This document shows, piece by piece, positions 14,140 to 23,394 of a DNA stretch of 64,000 nt (its first letter is position 1; each line of letters begins with the position of its first letter). This DNA comes from Pithys albifrons albifrons (lineage: Eukaryota; Chordata; Aves; Passeriformes; Thamnophilidae), in NCBI RefSeq assembly GCF_047495875.1, contig NC_092474.1:4667001-4731000 (forward strand), written 5' to 3'. The notes under the pieces were generated by a model, which saw only the letters and a program-made list of their open reading frames with translations, did not search any database and was not told the origin of the DNA. The position numbers were made by a program, and so were the translations under genes.

Positions 14140-14150
14140 TACTCACACTT
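14140..14150. repeat. Left target-site duplication
   Basis: TACTCACACTT occurs here and again, perfectly, at 14827-14837. The two copies bracket the 5S/tRNA-derived inverted element exactly, as expected for target-primed reverse transcription. The last T of the tail makes the boundary uncertain by about 1 nt. Confidence 0.85.
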
Positions 14151-14190
14151 GACGGGATCGGATGTCAGGGAGGCATTTAACTGCCCAAAT
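14151..14190 (-). mobile_element. Truncated head of the second SINE module
   Basis: On the - strand this reads a TGGGCAGTT-like lead-in, GCCTCCCTGACATC, then the beginning of the 5S segment up to CCCGTC, where the left target duplication begins. The same 40-nt block, with a few changes, forms the head of the first module (14439-14478). It is fused directly to the first module's tail at 14191 with no intervening sequence, showing that the source RNA carried two modules in tandem. Confidence 0.7.
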
Positions 14191-14385
14191 GTATGTATGG
14201 CCAAACTTCACGAACGAAGATTTGGGAAGGGCTCTCCCCAGGTGGGGGTGGTGCCCTTCCAGCCTGTGCAGTGGATTTTTTAGGTGAGGCTCAGCGTGCG
14301 CAGAACTGGCCCCACCGTTTAAGTTCCGAGGTCCATCTGCCACAGCTGAGTGAGCTTGGACAGTGACAGTGAAGTCCTCAGGACT

Positions 14386-14447
14386 GTCTACAGCACCCGG
14401 TACTAACCGGGGCTGACCCTGCTGAGCATCCGAGATCTGACGGGATG
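14386..14447 (-). pseudogene. 5S rRNA-derived segment, C box deleted
   Basis: The - strand reads ATCCCGTCAGATCTCGG, then a diverged A-box region (GCTCAGCAGGGTC), GGTTAGTAC, and jumps straight to CCGGGTGCTGTAG. Compared with vertebrate 5S rRNA, about 26 nt are missing between GTAC and CCGGG, removing the whole C box. A TAC microhomology at both edges of the gap suggests a simple deletion. It cannot be a working 5S gene: its first 20 or so nucleotides are absent as well. Confidence 0.85.
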
Positions 14448-14478
14448 GGATGGCAGGGAGGCTTGAACTGCCCAGTAC

Positions 14479-14521
14479 GGTCTCCACTGAGACTCGAACT
14501 CACGACCTTGTGATCAGAGTC
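14479..14521 (-). pseudogene. tRNA-derived fragment (anticodon loop to T-arm)
   Basis: The - strand reads GGACTCTGATCACAAGGTC followed by GTGAGTTCGAGTCTCA. This looks like a tRNA anticodon arm (loop CTGATCA, possible GAU anticodon), variable loop and T-arm, with a B-box-like GAGTTCGAGTCTC at 14489-14501. The 5' half (D-arm, A box) is absent, and the T-stem has one mismatch. It sits at the inversion junction, as a 5'-truncated SINE head would. tRNA-Ile is the best guess for its ancestor, but the fragment is too short to be sure. Confidence 0.55.
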
Positions 14522-14528
14522 CGGAGTC

Positions 14529-14629
14529 CCTGACATCCCATCCCGTCAGATCTCGGAAGCTAAGCAGGGTCAGCCCCGGATTAGTACTTGGATGGGAGAC
14601 CTCCTGGGAAATGCCGGGGGCTGTAGGTT
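14529..14629 (+). pseudogene. 5S rRNA-derived segment (nt about 20-120)
   Basis: This is the best 5S match in the window: CAGATCTCGGAAGCTAAGC, AGGGTCAGCCCCGG, TTAGTACTTGGATGGGAGAC, then CTCCTGGGAA and GGGGGCTGTAGGTT, in the same order and spacing as vertebrate 5S rRNA. The first 20 or so nucleotides of 5S are missing, and internal changes break the mature fold, so it is not a functional rRNA gene. It continues without a break into non-5S sequence shared with the other arm, which marks it as part of a retroposon. Confidence 0.9.
14558..14606 (+). promoter_or_regulatory. Relic of the 5S internal control region (pol III type 1)
   Basis: By alignment with 5S rRNA, the A box (14558-14572, AGCTAAGCAGGGTCA) differs at one position. 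The intermediate element is changed and gains an extra A. The C box (14589-14606, TGGATGGGAGACCTCCTG) matches 17 of 18 positions. TFIIIA/TFIIIC recognition is conceivable, but no activity is shown; the other arm has lost its C box. Confidence 0.45.
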
Positions 14630-14826
14630 CTAGTCCTGAGGACTTCACTGGCACCGTCCAAGCTCGCTCGGCCGTGGCAGATGAACCTCAGGACTGAAAC
14701 AGTGGGGCCAGTTCTGCGCATGCTGAGCCTCACCTAAAATCCACTGCGCAGGCTGGAAGGGCCCACCCAGGTGGGGACAGCCCTTCCCAAATCTTCGTTC
14801 CAGAATTTTGGCCGTACGTACATACA

Positions 14827-14837
14827 TACTCACACTT
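14827..14837. repeat. Right target-site duplication
   Basis: TACTCACACTT, identical to 14140-14150, directly follows the TACATACA tail of the upright module. No mutation separates the two copies, so the insertion is probably not very old in evolutionary terms. Confidence 0.85.
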
Positions 14838-15335
14838 AGACATATCATGTTTCTTGAACTTTGTTCTAATTTACAGAAGTGGCAGAATTCATCGTAAGAA
14901 CAATCAAGATATTTTTCCACATCCTTTTGGTTTGAATATGGGAAATTTCACTTCCAGGCTCCCACAGTTAAGTGACAATCTTCCCTGCCTACTCTAATGT
15001 CTTAGTGTTAAACTTAAATTTAAAATTTTATGTTAACACTCTATGAAGATACTTTAAAAAAAAAACAGTCTAAATATTTGAACTTTTCACAGACCAACCT
15101 GGAGTTCAGTTTCCTGAGAGGAATTCCAGTCTCATAGTTCAGGCAGGGATTGCTGGAACAGAGCAGTTCTCAATTGCTCTTGCTCTGCTTGATAAAGGTC
15201 CCTTATCTTTTCACCAAGGTTATGTGTGTTTAGTCACAATGTTGGATCCTCATTACAAGTGCTGTCAATATTCTATTAGTGTTTTAGGCTCTTCAGCCTT
15301 AATAAAACACCCTAGTGGGTAGCTTGCTAATAATA
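14838..15335. other. Anonymous A+T-rich DNA
   Basis: Sequence downstream of the SINE insertion, with a poly-A run near 15,056-15,065. I see no gene or transposon in it. Confidence 0.6.
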
Positions 15336-15450
15336 ACTAGTTTAAGTGTACTCTCTTTCAGTTCGAGGCCATTCCCCCTTGTCCTGTCACTCCAGGCCCT
15401 TGGAAAATGTCCCTCTCCATCTTTTTTTTCCAGGTGACCTCCAGGGCTGG
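15336..15450 (-). mobile_element. CR1 LINE fragment (reverse orientation)
   Basis: The + strand reads a CTCTCTTTCAGTTCGAGGCC block, then ATTCCCCCTTGTCCTGTCAC, CCAGGCCCTTGGAAAATGTC and CCTCTCCATCTTT. This is the familiar reverse-strand text of the 3' region of avian CR1 ('CATTCCCCCTTGTCCTGTCACTACA...'). CR1 is the dominant LINE of birds and other sauropsids. The copy is short, 5'-truncated and lacks the terminal CR1 octamer repeats. Boundaries are approximate. Confidence 0.8.
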
Positions 15451-18095
15451 CCATCCCTAAAGACTTCAGGGTGCATTAATCTGACCTGTGTTGTATCCTC
15501 ACACTTGGCTCAGGGCTAATGGACACCAATGATTCATTCAATGGTGCAGGCACTGACTTTATTTTAAAATAAATATTTTTTTTAATTCTGTCTCTTTTAA
15601 AACTTTTCAAATCTGACAGAATAATGAAGACCAGATGAAAGGGCTGCTGGAGCAAGTCAGTCTTCCAGAATTCCACAGACCTCCTGTTGAACTGGTGCCA
15701 TTTTGATACTCAGTGCTGGTAAGTGCAAGAAGCATTTGAGTTCCTCTTTTTCCAGTGTTCCAGTTCTGAGAATTTTGCTTCTGAAATGCTGGTCTGCTTC
15801 TAAACCTGCTGGGATTGTTGTCTTTCAGAAGGTGGGAATGAATTTTCTTGTCTTGTTTAGAAGATTCCTTTCTGGTTATTTTTTCTTTCTATTTTCCCCA
15901 TTTTTATGATGCTTCGGGTTAAATACATATTTTCAAGTTGTTTGTATGTGGCACTTTTCTAATCTGAGGGAGGATGGACTTGGATTAGGTGGATCTTTTC
16001 CAGTGAAAGGCTTTCTGAGAATACTGCATTTATATATTGTCTGTTAATACCTCCCCACCTTAGCAAAAAAAAAATCAGAGCTCCAAAATGTGAAACGTTC
16101 CTCAAGTTTTCTGATTCTTAGGATAACATCAGAGAAGATTCAGCAGCTTTATCCTCAAACACCTTCACACAAAACACAAATGCTCAGCCCCCATCTGAAA
16201 CTGCCAGACTGTTATAAAACTAAACTAAAACTGAACATTAGCAGAGAGCTCCTTCTCACACACAAAAAAAAAAAAATCTCAATTTTTGCTCAGGATGAAA
16301 GTTGTAATTATTTCAAGCTAACACACAGCATTAGTGCCTGTTGAACTACAACATTTACAAAGCAGGAGTCTGCTGACAGTTGGCAGCAGTGCTGGATTTT
16401 GATTAAGTAGGCAAGAACACTGGAAAAAAAAAAGAGAAAAATTCTGTATTTCTCTCTTCTCCAGACAGAAGGGTGGGCGAGCAGCTGCCCCCACAGATGA
16501 GTGGAATGCTGCTCCTTGGCATCTCAATTGGATTAAAGGAGCCCAGGGTTTTTTTGTTTTTCAGGGGAAAATATAAAAAGGGATAAGATGAGAGAGGAAA
16601 ATATCAACAACTTAATCCCAACCAGCCACCTACAGACTTCAAGTTTCATTTTTTTCAGAGAAGTGTCCAGTCTGGATGGGTCTGTGGGGTTCTAAAAATC
16701 TAAAAAGGTGTAGAGAAAACTCAGCTTTGCTACCTGTGAAATACCCCACCAACTGGCCAGAAATTTTCTAAGTGGTTCTAGCTTGAGTATCATTCCTTTG
16801 TAAGGGAAATCAGAGAAATTATGGAAAGTTTAAGACATTCCATTAAAATCAATTCTGCATCCATGAATTTATCCCATGAGTGCATGTAAGAATCTATGAC
16901 AAAATCTGGTGAGCTTCTACTTGCCCAGTTGGTGACTTAGAATATCAAACCCCTTTTCTCCAGGGTGTTTCACTTCATCCTTCATCCCTTTAATAATCAA
17001 TCCCATGGGATGGTCCTCTGGGACTTGACCTTCAATTCCAAACCATTTGGAGGGGATTTTGGAAATAGTTTCATTATTTTATAAAATTGTTCCTTTTTTT
17101 CCTGAAGATTAACTTGAGGAGGGGGAAATAATGAAATTTGCACATGCTGAAGTTACCAAAGGAAGATTTTGAGGAATAAATAAATAAATTCAAGTGCCAT
17201 GGATAATGAGAAAACCACGTTCTCATCTGACAAGTAGAAGATTTGCTTGGAAATGTTCAGATTTGAGAGGTTTTTCATTCTTAAACTAGAATTTGATCCT
17301 GTAGTTTGGAAAGATGGTCTTACAAATGGCATTACAAGAACAGCATGGAGTCTGGATTACCAGACTGGTTACCTAAATTCCCAGACAAAGATGATTTCAA
17401 AGACATAGAAGTTGTCCACATTGTGAGCTGAGGAGCAGAGCATGAACTGTGTGTGGGGCTTGCAAAGATTTTAATTAGTGAAGCAAAATTTCTGGAGAGG
17501 ATTCAATCTACTCTTCTCTTTTGGAACCTTGAATTTTCTGAAGCTGATCTTTAACAGTGACTGAGGTGGCCAAACACAGCAGAAAGGTCTGGGGATGATC
17601 TTACCCTGAAAAACAACCATTGTGGTTTAAGTTGGTACAGCTTTTCAATGCAGTCTCCTTGCTAACTGAATGTTCCATCTGGCTTGGCTGGTGCTCATCC
17701 AAGTTTGCTGATTTTTTTGACCTGTCAGTGCAGATGTGGATTTTGTCCTTAATTCATATTCATTTTATTAAGCCAAAGCAGTGAAGGTGAGCAATGCTTT
17801 GATAGCCCTGGAAAAGGAAGTTGGTAGAAAAAATTCCAAGTCTATTCTTGCTATCATTCCAGTCCTGCAACAACCAATTAAAAATTGCTCAACAGTGTTG
17901 TAGAGATGATCCCATCAATCTGCTTCAAAGCCAGGGACTCAGAAATTGATACTATTCTATTGAACTGATATAGAAAATCTCTCCCTGCTAGCTGTTTATA
18001 AGCATTTTTAAAATAGTAAACACTGTTATCTAGGCATCCAGTCTTTCATATAGGAGGCACATGTGATTTAAGGATTTCACAAAGTAGCACAATTT
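15451..18095. other. Anonymous non-coding DNA
   Basis: No exon recognised. Simple sequence includes an A-run at 16262-16276 after a CA run, and an (AATA)n stretch at about 17175-17192. Open frames are short and overlapping. Confidence 0.6.
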
Positions 18096-18216
18096 GCCCA
18101 TTTACAGTGGAAAACTAAAATACCAGATGGCAGCAACCAGCCCAGGGTAACTCTGCAGACCAGCAGCAGAGCTGATAATTGAACTTCTGAACTGCAGTCA
18201 GTGCTCTACCCTTTAA
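18096..18216 (-). repeat. MIR relic (SINE, reverse orientation)
   Basis: The + strand holds CCCATTTACAGTGGAAAACT, then AGCCCAGGGTAACTCTGCAG, CAGCAGAGCTGATAATTGAAC and CAGTGCTCTACCC. This is the reverse-complement MIR order: core, 'CCCAGGGTCACACAGC', 'GCAGAGCTGGGATT.GAAC', 'GTGCTCTAACC'. It is more complete than the copy at 13.5 kb, reaching into the tRNA-related half. No target duplication can be seen, as expected for such an old insertion. Confidence 0.75.
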
Positions 18217-21200
18217 GTAACAGAAATTGTTACTGATAAATGTCACTAATGGTCTCCCAGGCCCATTAACTCTCACACTACAGCAAAGTTTCTGCTCACA
18301 GTAGCACAGAAAATGGGCCTTCCAACTCCTCATGATGTGAAGATGAAGGCAGTGATGAAAGAAGAGAGCAGAAATTTGTGATCCACACCCCAGTCATCTC
18401 CATGACTGGTCTGTGTTTGGGGTATGGAGGGTAAGCCCTGGGAAAGAAGGTACATGAATTGTTCTAAAATCTGCTTTAAAGATAGAAATAAGTAATTTGA
18501 GGAAATGGAACTTATTGGTGGGACTGAGGAATGGAAATCAACATAAAGAATGACAGTGGAGAACAGCCATGAGAAGAAAAATAGAGCCCAGCTTGTGTTG
18601 CCCTCTGACCTGAAATCCACAGTCATGAGCTACTCAGGTGAGAAATCTGCACAATCTGGAGAATAAAACTCAGCTGTCATCTTATAATAAAAGTGACTGG
18701 TGCCTCTGGGAATGAAGAACAAGCTCTGACCAAGCAAATTGCAAGGGCTGTTTGTCATCACAGAGTGTTGTACGTGCTTTCCATTTACATGTTACTGTTT
18801 TTCCCCCCCTTTCAAATTGCACCCATAACTCAGGGGGGGAAATCTTAATATTCAGTTTCATTAGACAAACTTATTCTTTGAAATTCAGGGCAAGGAGCAT
18901 ATGGAAATTCCTACAGCAAAGAACAGGCGATACAACCAGAATAAAATCAGCACTGTGCAATATTGAAAGGAGTGCCATTATGGGTTATTTGGAATCAGAC
19001 TGAAATTCAATTACCTCTCCTGCTTTGAAGGGCCAAGCAGCTTGGAGAACACAAAGTTAGACCATAAGGATTAAGAGAACAAAGGATCTGTGTTGATTGT
19101 TGTTCTTGGTAATTCTCTTCTGGCTTGATGCTTATAACCTGTTCTGAGAGCCCCGGGGTTATTTGTGGTAAATGTTGTTTATGCTGTGGTTGTGCAGCTG
19201 GTCTGTGCTTTTGGATTTCTTGATCAAAGACATGATATGGGCAACTGATCTCATAAGTAGCCAGAACATCTTTGGTAGAATGAACTTTGTTTATAACTTG
19301 CCCTGAACCTCTGACTTGAACTGAAAACTTGAGTGAATGCCTTCACGTTTAGTTTGCATATTATTATCCTTCTTTTAGCCTGCATTGGTTTTTAATTTTT
19401 GTTTTGAAGATATAGAACCCTTTTTTCCATAAGAAATATGTCTACACAGAAAGTAAGACATAATACAGGTAGAAAATACATCTTTCTCTTATACTGCTGT
19501 AGTGCTTAAAAGCTTGTCCTCAAATCAATCACCTGTCCAGGAATTCCACTTTGATGCCACCATAGGAGCTTTGGTAGAGGGAGCACTTTAGAGATGCAGA
19601 ACCTGATTCTGTGCCTTTTGTGACCTTTGTCAGCAGAAGCAGAGGAATCACTTTAGTATCAAACTTTCCATAGCTGATTGGCAGTTCTCTGAATGCCTCT
19701 GAGCCATCCTTGGCTGCTCTGACTTCTGTGGAGCCACAATTTTTCCCCATCATTTCTTACATCACAGATGTGTTTGGTGATGTGGATCCTCCTGGGAGGG
19801 TGACCTGTATTTCTCAGCTGAACTGTAAATTCCCATCCTTGCAAGGAAATCTTTACACATTTCCACCAGGATGGAGAAGTCACAGTACCAATTTCAGTGT
19901 GGAAGCAGAGGAAATCTTGAGTTTGTAGCCAGCAGAACTTAAGTTTGAAGTGAAAGCTTAGGCTGAGATTTGTGTTGCTAAGGGGATAATGCATTTGTAG
20001 CAAGATTCATTCTTTGTTTGCTCCTTTGTAAATACATCCTAATTCACCATTTTAATATGAATTCTCTTCCTTTCTTACACACCATTTCAATGCATAAATG
20101 TGATTATCGATTTTTTTTTTGTAAAAATAGTAACTTGAAATGAACAGAGCAGTATAATAGAAACAAACTGAGTTTGAATTCCATTTTAGGGCTCATTCAA
20201 TGCAAAAATGGGCTTTAGGAATATGTGCAGTTTTTGCACATGCCCCCACACTAACAGAGACATAATGCAACGTTTTGTTAATGGCTCTAAAAGCAACTAG
20301 AGCAAAATAAACCCCTTTAGGATAGAGAGATGTATATAATTAAAGTTGTAGATCTCTGATTAAGGCATTTATCTTTGACTCCTTACGAGATGCATTGTCC
20401 TGTGCCCCTGCATACAGTTTGTACTCCAGCAATTGCACAGAGGCAATTGCTATAAATGCCTTTGCCTTCTCTGGAAATTAGAATTTAAATTTTGTCCTTT
20501 CAAACACTCAGCAAAGAATGTCTCTGAAATTATCACTCAATAGGTAACATGGGATTATTGCCACATCCATTTCCTTCAGCTCAAACCAAAAGCTGTTCCC
20601 AGCATGGTCAGTCCAATCAAGGGTTCCTCTTGGCAATCCATAGCCTGCAAGCTGCCTTGGTCCTCTCATTGTAATTCCAGTGCTTCTTATTTTTAAAGAC
20701 AGTCACATATTCTGCAGCCCAGACTCATTGGAAGGTTGCTTTATTAAAATAGACTGTGCTGTGACTGAGTACTAAGAAAATAATAAACAGTTATTCACTA
20801 CAAACTCAATAATACGCCTTACAGATGGAGCCGGATGGAGAAGGTTTCATTTGGGTTATTAAATTTAGATAAGATCTTGAGAAGACCTTACTCTGATTTT
20901 TATGAGAGTCTGGCTCCTTCTGTGCAGAAGTACCTGAACACAGAGCCACAAAAATTCTTAGAAAGCAAGAACCTGTCCCATTTTTCTGTCGACCCTGGGA
21001 GTGTGTGAATATATCAGAAGTACTTGACCTGATCTTTGACCTCACGTTGGGCTCACAGTGCTCAGTTCATCAGTGCTGGCACTGAGGAGTTGCCTTCTGG
21101 CCCCCAAGCTGGTGCAGAGAACAGATGAGACTGAAACTTGCTGGAATTCAAGTTCCATCACTCTTCCTGTCCTTGCTTTTCTTTGTGACCTGACACTTCA

Positions 21201-23394
21201 CTAACCTGCTTTCAGAAACACAGACATGTTGCTGTAGTGATCAGGTCCATGGGATTTTTTTCAGGAGCTGAAAAATCCAACTGTCACAGTCTTTACCTGT
21301 GATTTACAACATTTCCTTTTATTTATAAGAAATAAAACTCTCAAGTGATCACAAAGAAAGAATTCCAAGGAGGATAATACCGTCTGATTTCCAGTCTAAG
21401 GTACCAGTTTTGCTGAGCAGATCCCAATGTCAAGTGCACATTCTGGAGAACACTCAGAAGGTACTTTAAAAGTTTCTGGTATCCTCTGCTGCTTTTTGTT
21501 CTTAGGCTCAGGGAATGCATAAAAACTGGACTCTTCCAAAATTCTCGGTGCACATCCAAGTGGACTAATTATCTTCAGAAAAGCACTTGCTCCCTTTGTA
21601 GAAATTCCCAGCTATTGTTGTCAGGCTGAGAAGTAATCAAGCAAAAGACTTCAGTGCAGCTGAATACACTGGATTATGTTTCAAGGATTACAGACAATTC
21701 AAGGCACGGTAGAAATTCACTTTCTTTTTTTATTTTCAGCTATTTTCCAATTACAAAGTACTCCTGTCCTGGCATGAACGTCTCCATTTCTTTGGTAAAA
21801 GACACATTTCTGCAAGAACAGCAAATTCTCCAGTGATATTAAAACCTTATTTTTTCATTCCCAAACTTGTACTGACAAGAGATAAGAGGGAAATTATGTC
21901 ATCTCTGATAGTGCAGTAATGACTTTTTGTCAAATCTTGATTCCTCTTGTTCATTCCAGCTTTGAACAACTCAACAGTGTCTCCTTCATTCAAAGAGCAA
22001 CATTTTCATTGGGAGCAGGACAGTGGAAACCTTTCTGTCCAGTTTCTCCTCAATACAAAGGTTAATCCTGGCACAAATTCATGTACTGAGTTATTTTCTT
22101 TCCATCCAGACCTACTTGTATGAAACACAAAGCATCTTCAGTTCTCCATGTGATAACTGAGCTGGGGGAGCCCTCAATTGATTCCAGCTTTCCTTCTGGT
22201 CAGTCTCCTTAATTCAGGGCATTAATATCTCAACGGAAGCTTCTGTGAAACTGTGTCATATTTCTGTGAGAAGAGATGAGGTCACGGAACTGGCACGTTC
22301 CTCCTATGTTTGTGCATCAGCTGGTGAATCATGTCCACAGGATAACAGAAGGTTGTTGTTCTCATTTAACCTTTGTTTTTCATTCTCTTGTCATGAATTG
22401 TTATTCCCCTACACCCTGAAGAGTTATTCAGAGGAAAGGAGAAAAATAGAAGTAAAAAATTTTGTTTGCTTAAAATAGAGAATAATCTTCTTAAAAATAT
22501 GAAATATCTAGAGAGTCCTAAGAGCAGAACATGGCAGGGTACACAGCAATGACCTGTTAATGCACTTCTCAGGTGGTAAATGGCCCATTAATGCTCCCTT
22601 GTCAAGTCAGCTTGTATAATTTATTCAAATCCACAGTCAGGGCACGGTGGAGAAGAGAAGCAGCACCGTAGAAATGGTGTTGGAGACATCACCATCACAG
22701 GTCTTGCTCTTTCTTAGGGACGATTTTTTACAGATGTTTTCAGTGATCTCTTTTCCCAAAAGAATGTAACCAGAATGTCGGTCATTGGGACAAGCTTGGA
22801 ACATTAACACCCTAAAGCAGAGAAGCTGCTTTCTCCCGTGCTCTTATACAGCCCATTTTCACATCAGTAGCATCCCTTCAATAAATTATTTCTTCCCTGG
22901 GCTTTGCCCACAACAATTCCATTTGATAGACCCAGCTTCAGGATGGATGTATTTCTTTCACTGATCATGTCAGTGTTTGAGGCACAGGAAACAGGACTGG
23001 AGAGGCATCAAGGTTTAGCTGGTCAGCCTCTGTTCCTGGGGCATCAGCAGCAGGCTCGGACTACCCAACCACAGGGAGCAACAGGAAACTTGGCACAGAC
23101 AGTTGCCATCACTGCCATCCCACCCTTTGCCAAGGCTGGAATGTTGTGGCTGTTGTCTAGACCCATAGTGATGGTGAGGTGATCCCCCAAGCCTGGCAGG
23201 ACCTTGGGGTGCTCTGGTATGTCTGTGCAGCTTCACCCTGAGCCTGGGGCATAGATAATCCACAGATTCCTGGAGTTCTCCCCAGCCCTAGGCATGAGAA
23301 AATACACCTGTAGAATTTGTGTCAGATGTTTGCCTGACACATTCCTTAAAAACTTCAAACACAGAGATTCCCCATCTCCCCTCACAATCTATTT
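18217..23394. other. Anonymous non-coding DNA
   Basis: No gene recognised. Noted inside: a GC-rich perfect stem at 18800-18842, and a stretch at about 20,060-20,520 that has the look of conserved non-coding sequence, with a 7-bp-arm palindrome at 20223-20241 and two GCAATTGC palindromes at about 20428-20450. Conservation is a guess from texture only. Confidence 0.55.
18800..18842. repeat. Perfect 11-bp inverted repeat with C7/G7 arms
   Basis: TTTCCCCCCCT (18800-18810) and AGGGGGGGAAA (18832-18842) are exact reverse complements separated by 21 nt. The stem is strong for its length, but the loop and arms match no RNA family I know. The G7 and C7 runs could equally be independent homopolymers. 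Confidence 0.8.

Larger units (their letters stand above)
14191..14522 (-). mobile_element. First SINE module, inverted (left arm)
   Basis: Order on the - strand: tRNA-like T-arm (14479-14521), lead-in, 5S-like segment (about 14386-14447), body, then the tail GCCATACATAC (14191-14201). The body shares long blocks with the right arm, such as CCAGTTCTGCGCA, GAGCCTCACCTAAAA and CCCTTCCCAAATCTTCGTTC. Several positions that are CpG in the right arm are TpG or CpA here, consistent with methylation decay after insertion or with two diverged monomers in the source RNA. Confidence 0.8.
14151..14826. mobile_element. Retroposed inverted dimer of a 5S-rRNA/tRNA-derived SINE
   Basis: A single insertion of about 676 bp flanked by a perfect 11-bp target duplication. 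The right arm (about 14527-14826, +) is 5S-like segment, body of about 190 nt, TACATACA-type tail. The left arm (about 14151-14522, - strand) is tRNA-like T-arm, 5S-like segment, the same body, the same tail, then the first 40 nt of a second module. The arms are reverse complements apart from scattered substitutions, many of the CpG-to-TpG/CpA kind. Known 5S-derived SINEs (SINE3 class, and the 5S/tRNA chimera AmnSINE1 of amniotes) support calling this a SINE. I cannot assign the family. The layout fits twin priming of a tandem-dimer RNA (inference). It encodes no protein; an autonomous LINE would have to supply the enzyme, and the tetranucleotide tail hints at an RTE- or L2-like rather than a CR1 partner. 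Confidence 0.85.
14527..14826 (+). mobile_element. Second SINE module, upright (right arm)
   Basis: Order: short lead-in, 5S-like segment (14529-14629), body (14630-14800) and a TACGTACATACATA tail running into the right target duplication. Having the tail next to one duplication is the expected layout for target-primed insertion, so this arm gives the orientation of the whole element. It lacks the tRNA-like fragment found on the other module. The inversion junction with the left arm lies near 14522, give or take 6 nt. Confidence 0.8.

Noticed and set aside
14479..14521. Intact tRNA gene on the - strand
   Set aside because: Only an anticodon-loop-to-T-arm fragment is present; the D-arm, acceptor stem and A box are absent.
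14529..14629. Functional 5S rRNA gene
   Set aside because: The first 20 or so nucleotides are missing, an extra base and several substitutions disturb the fold, and the sequence runs on into a SINE-like body and tail shared with a second copy.
14151..14826. Assignment to AmnSINE1 or to the passerine tRNA-Ile SINE TguSINE1
   Set aside because: AmnSINE1 has 5S first and only old, decayed copies. TguSINE1 has no 5S part and ends in a CR1-like 3' region. Neither fits the order and tail seen here, though I could not run a library search.
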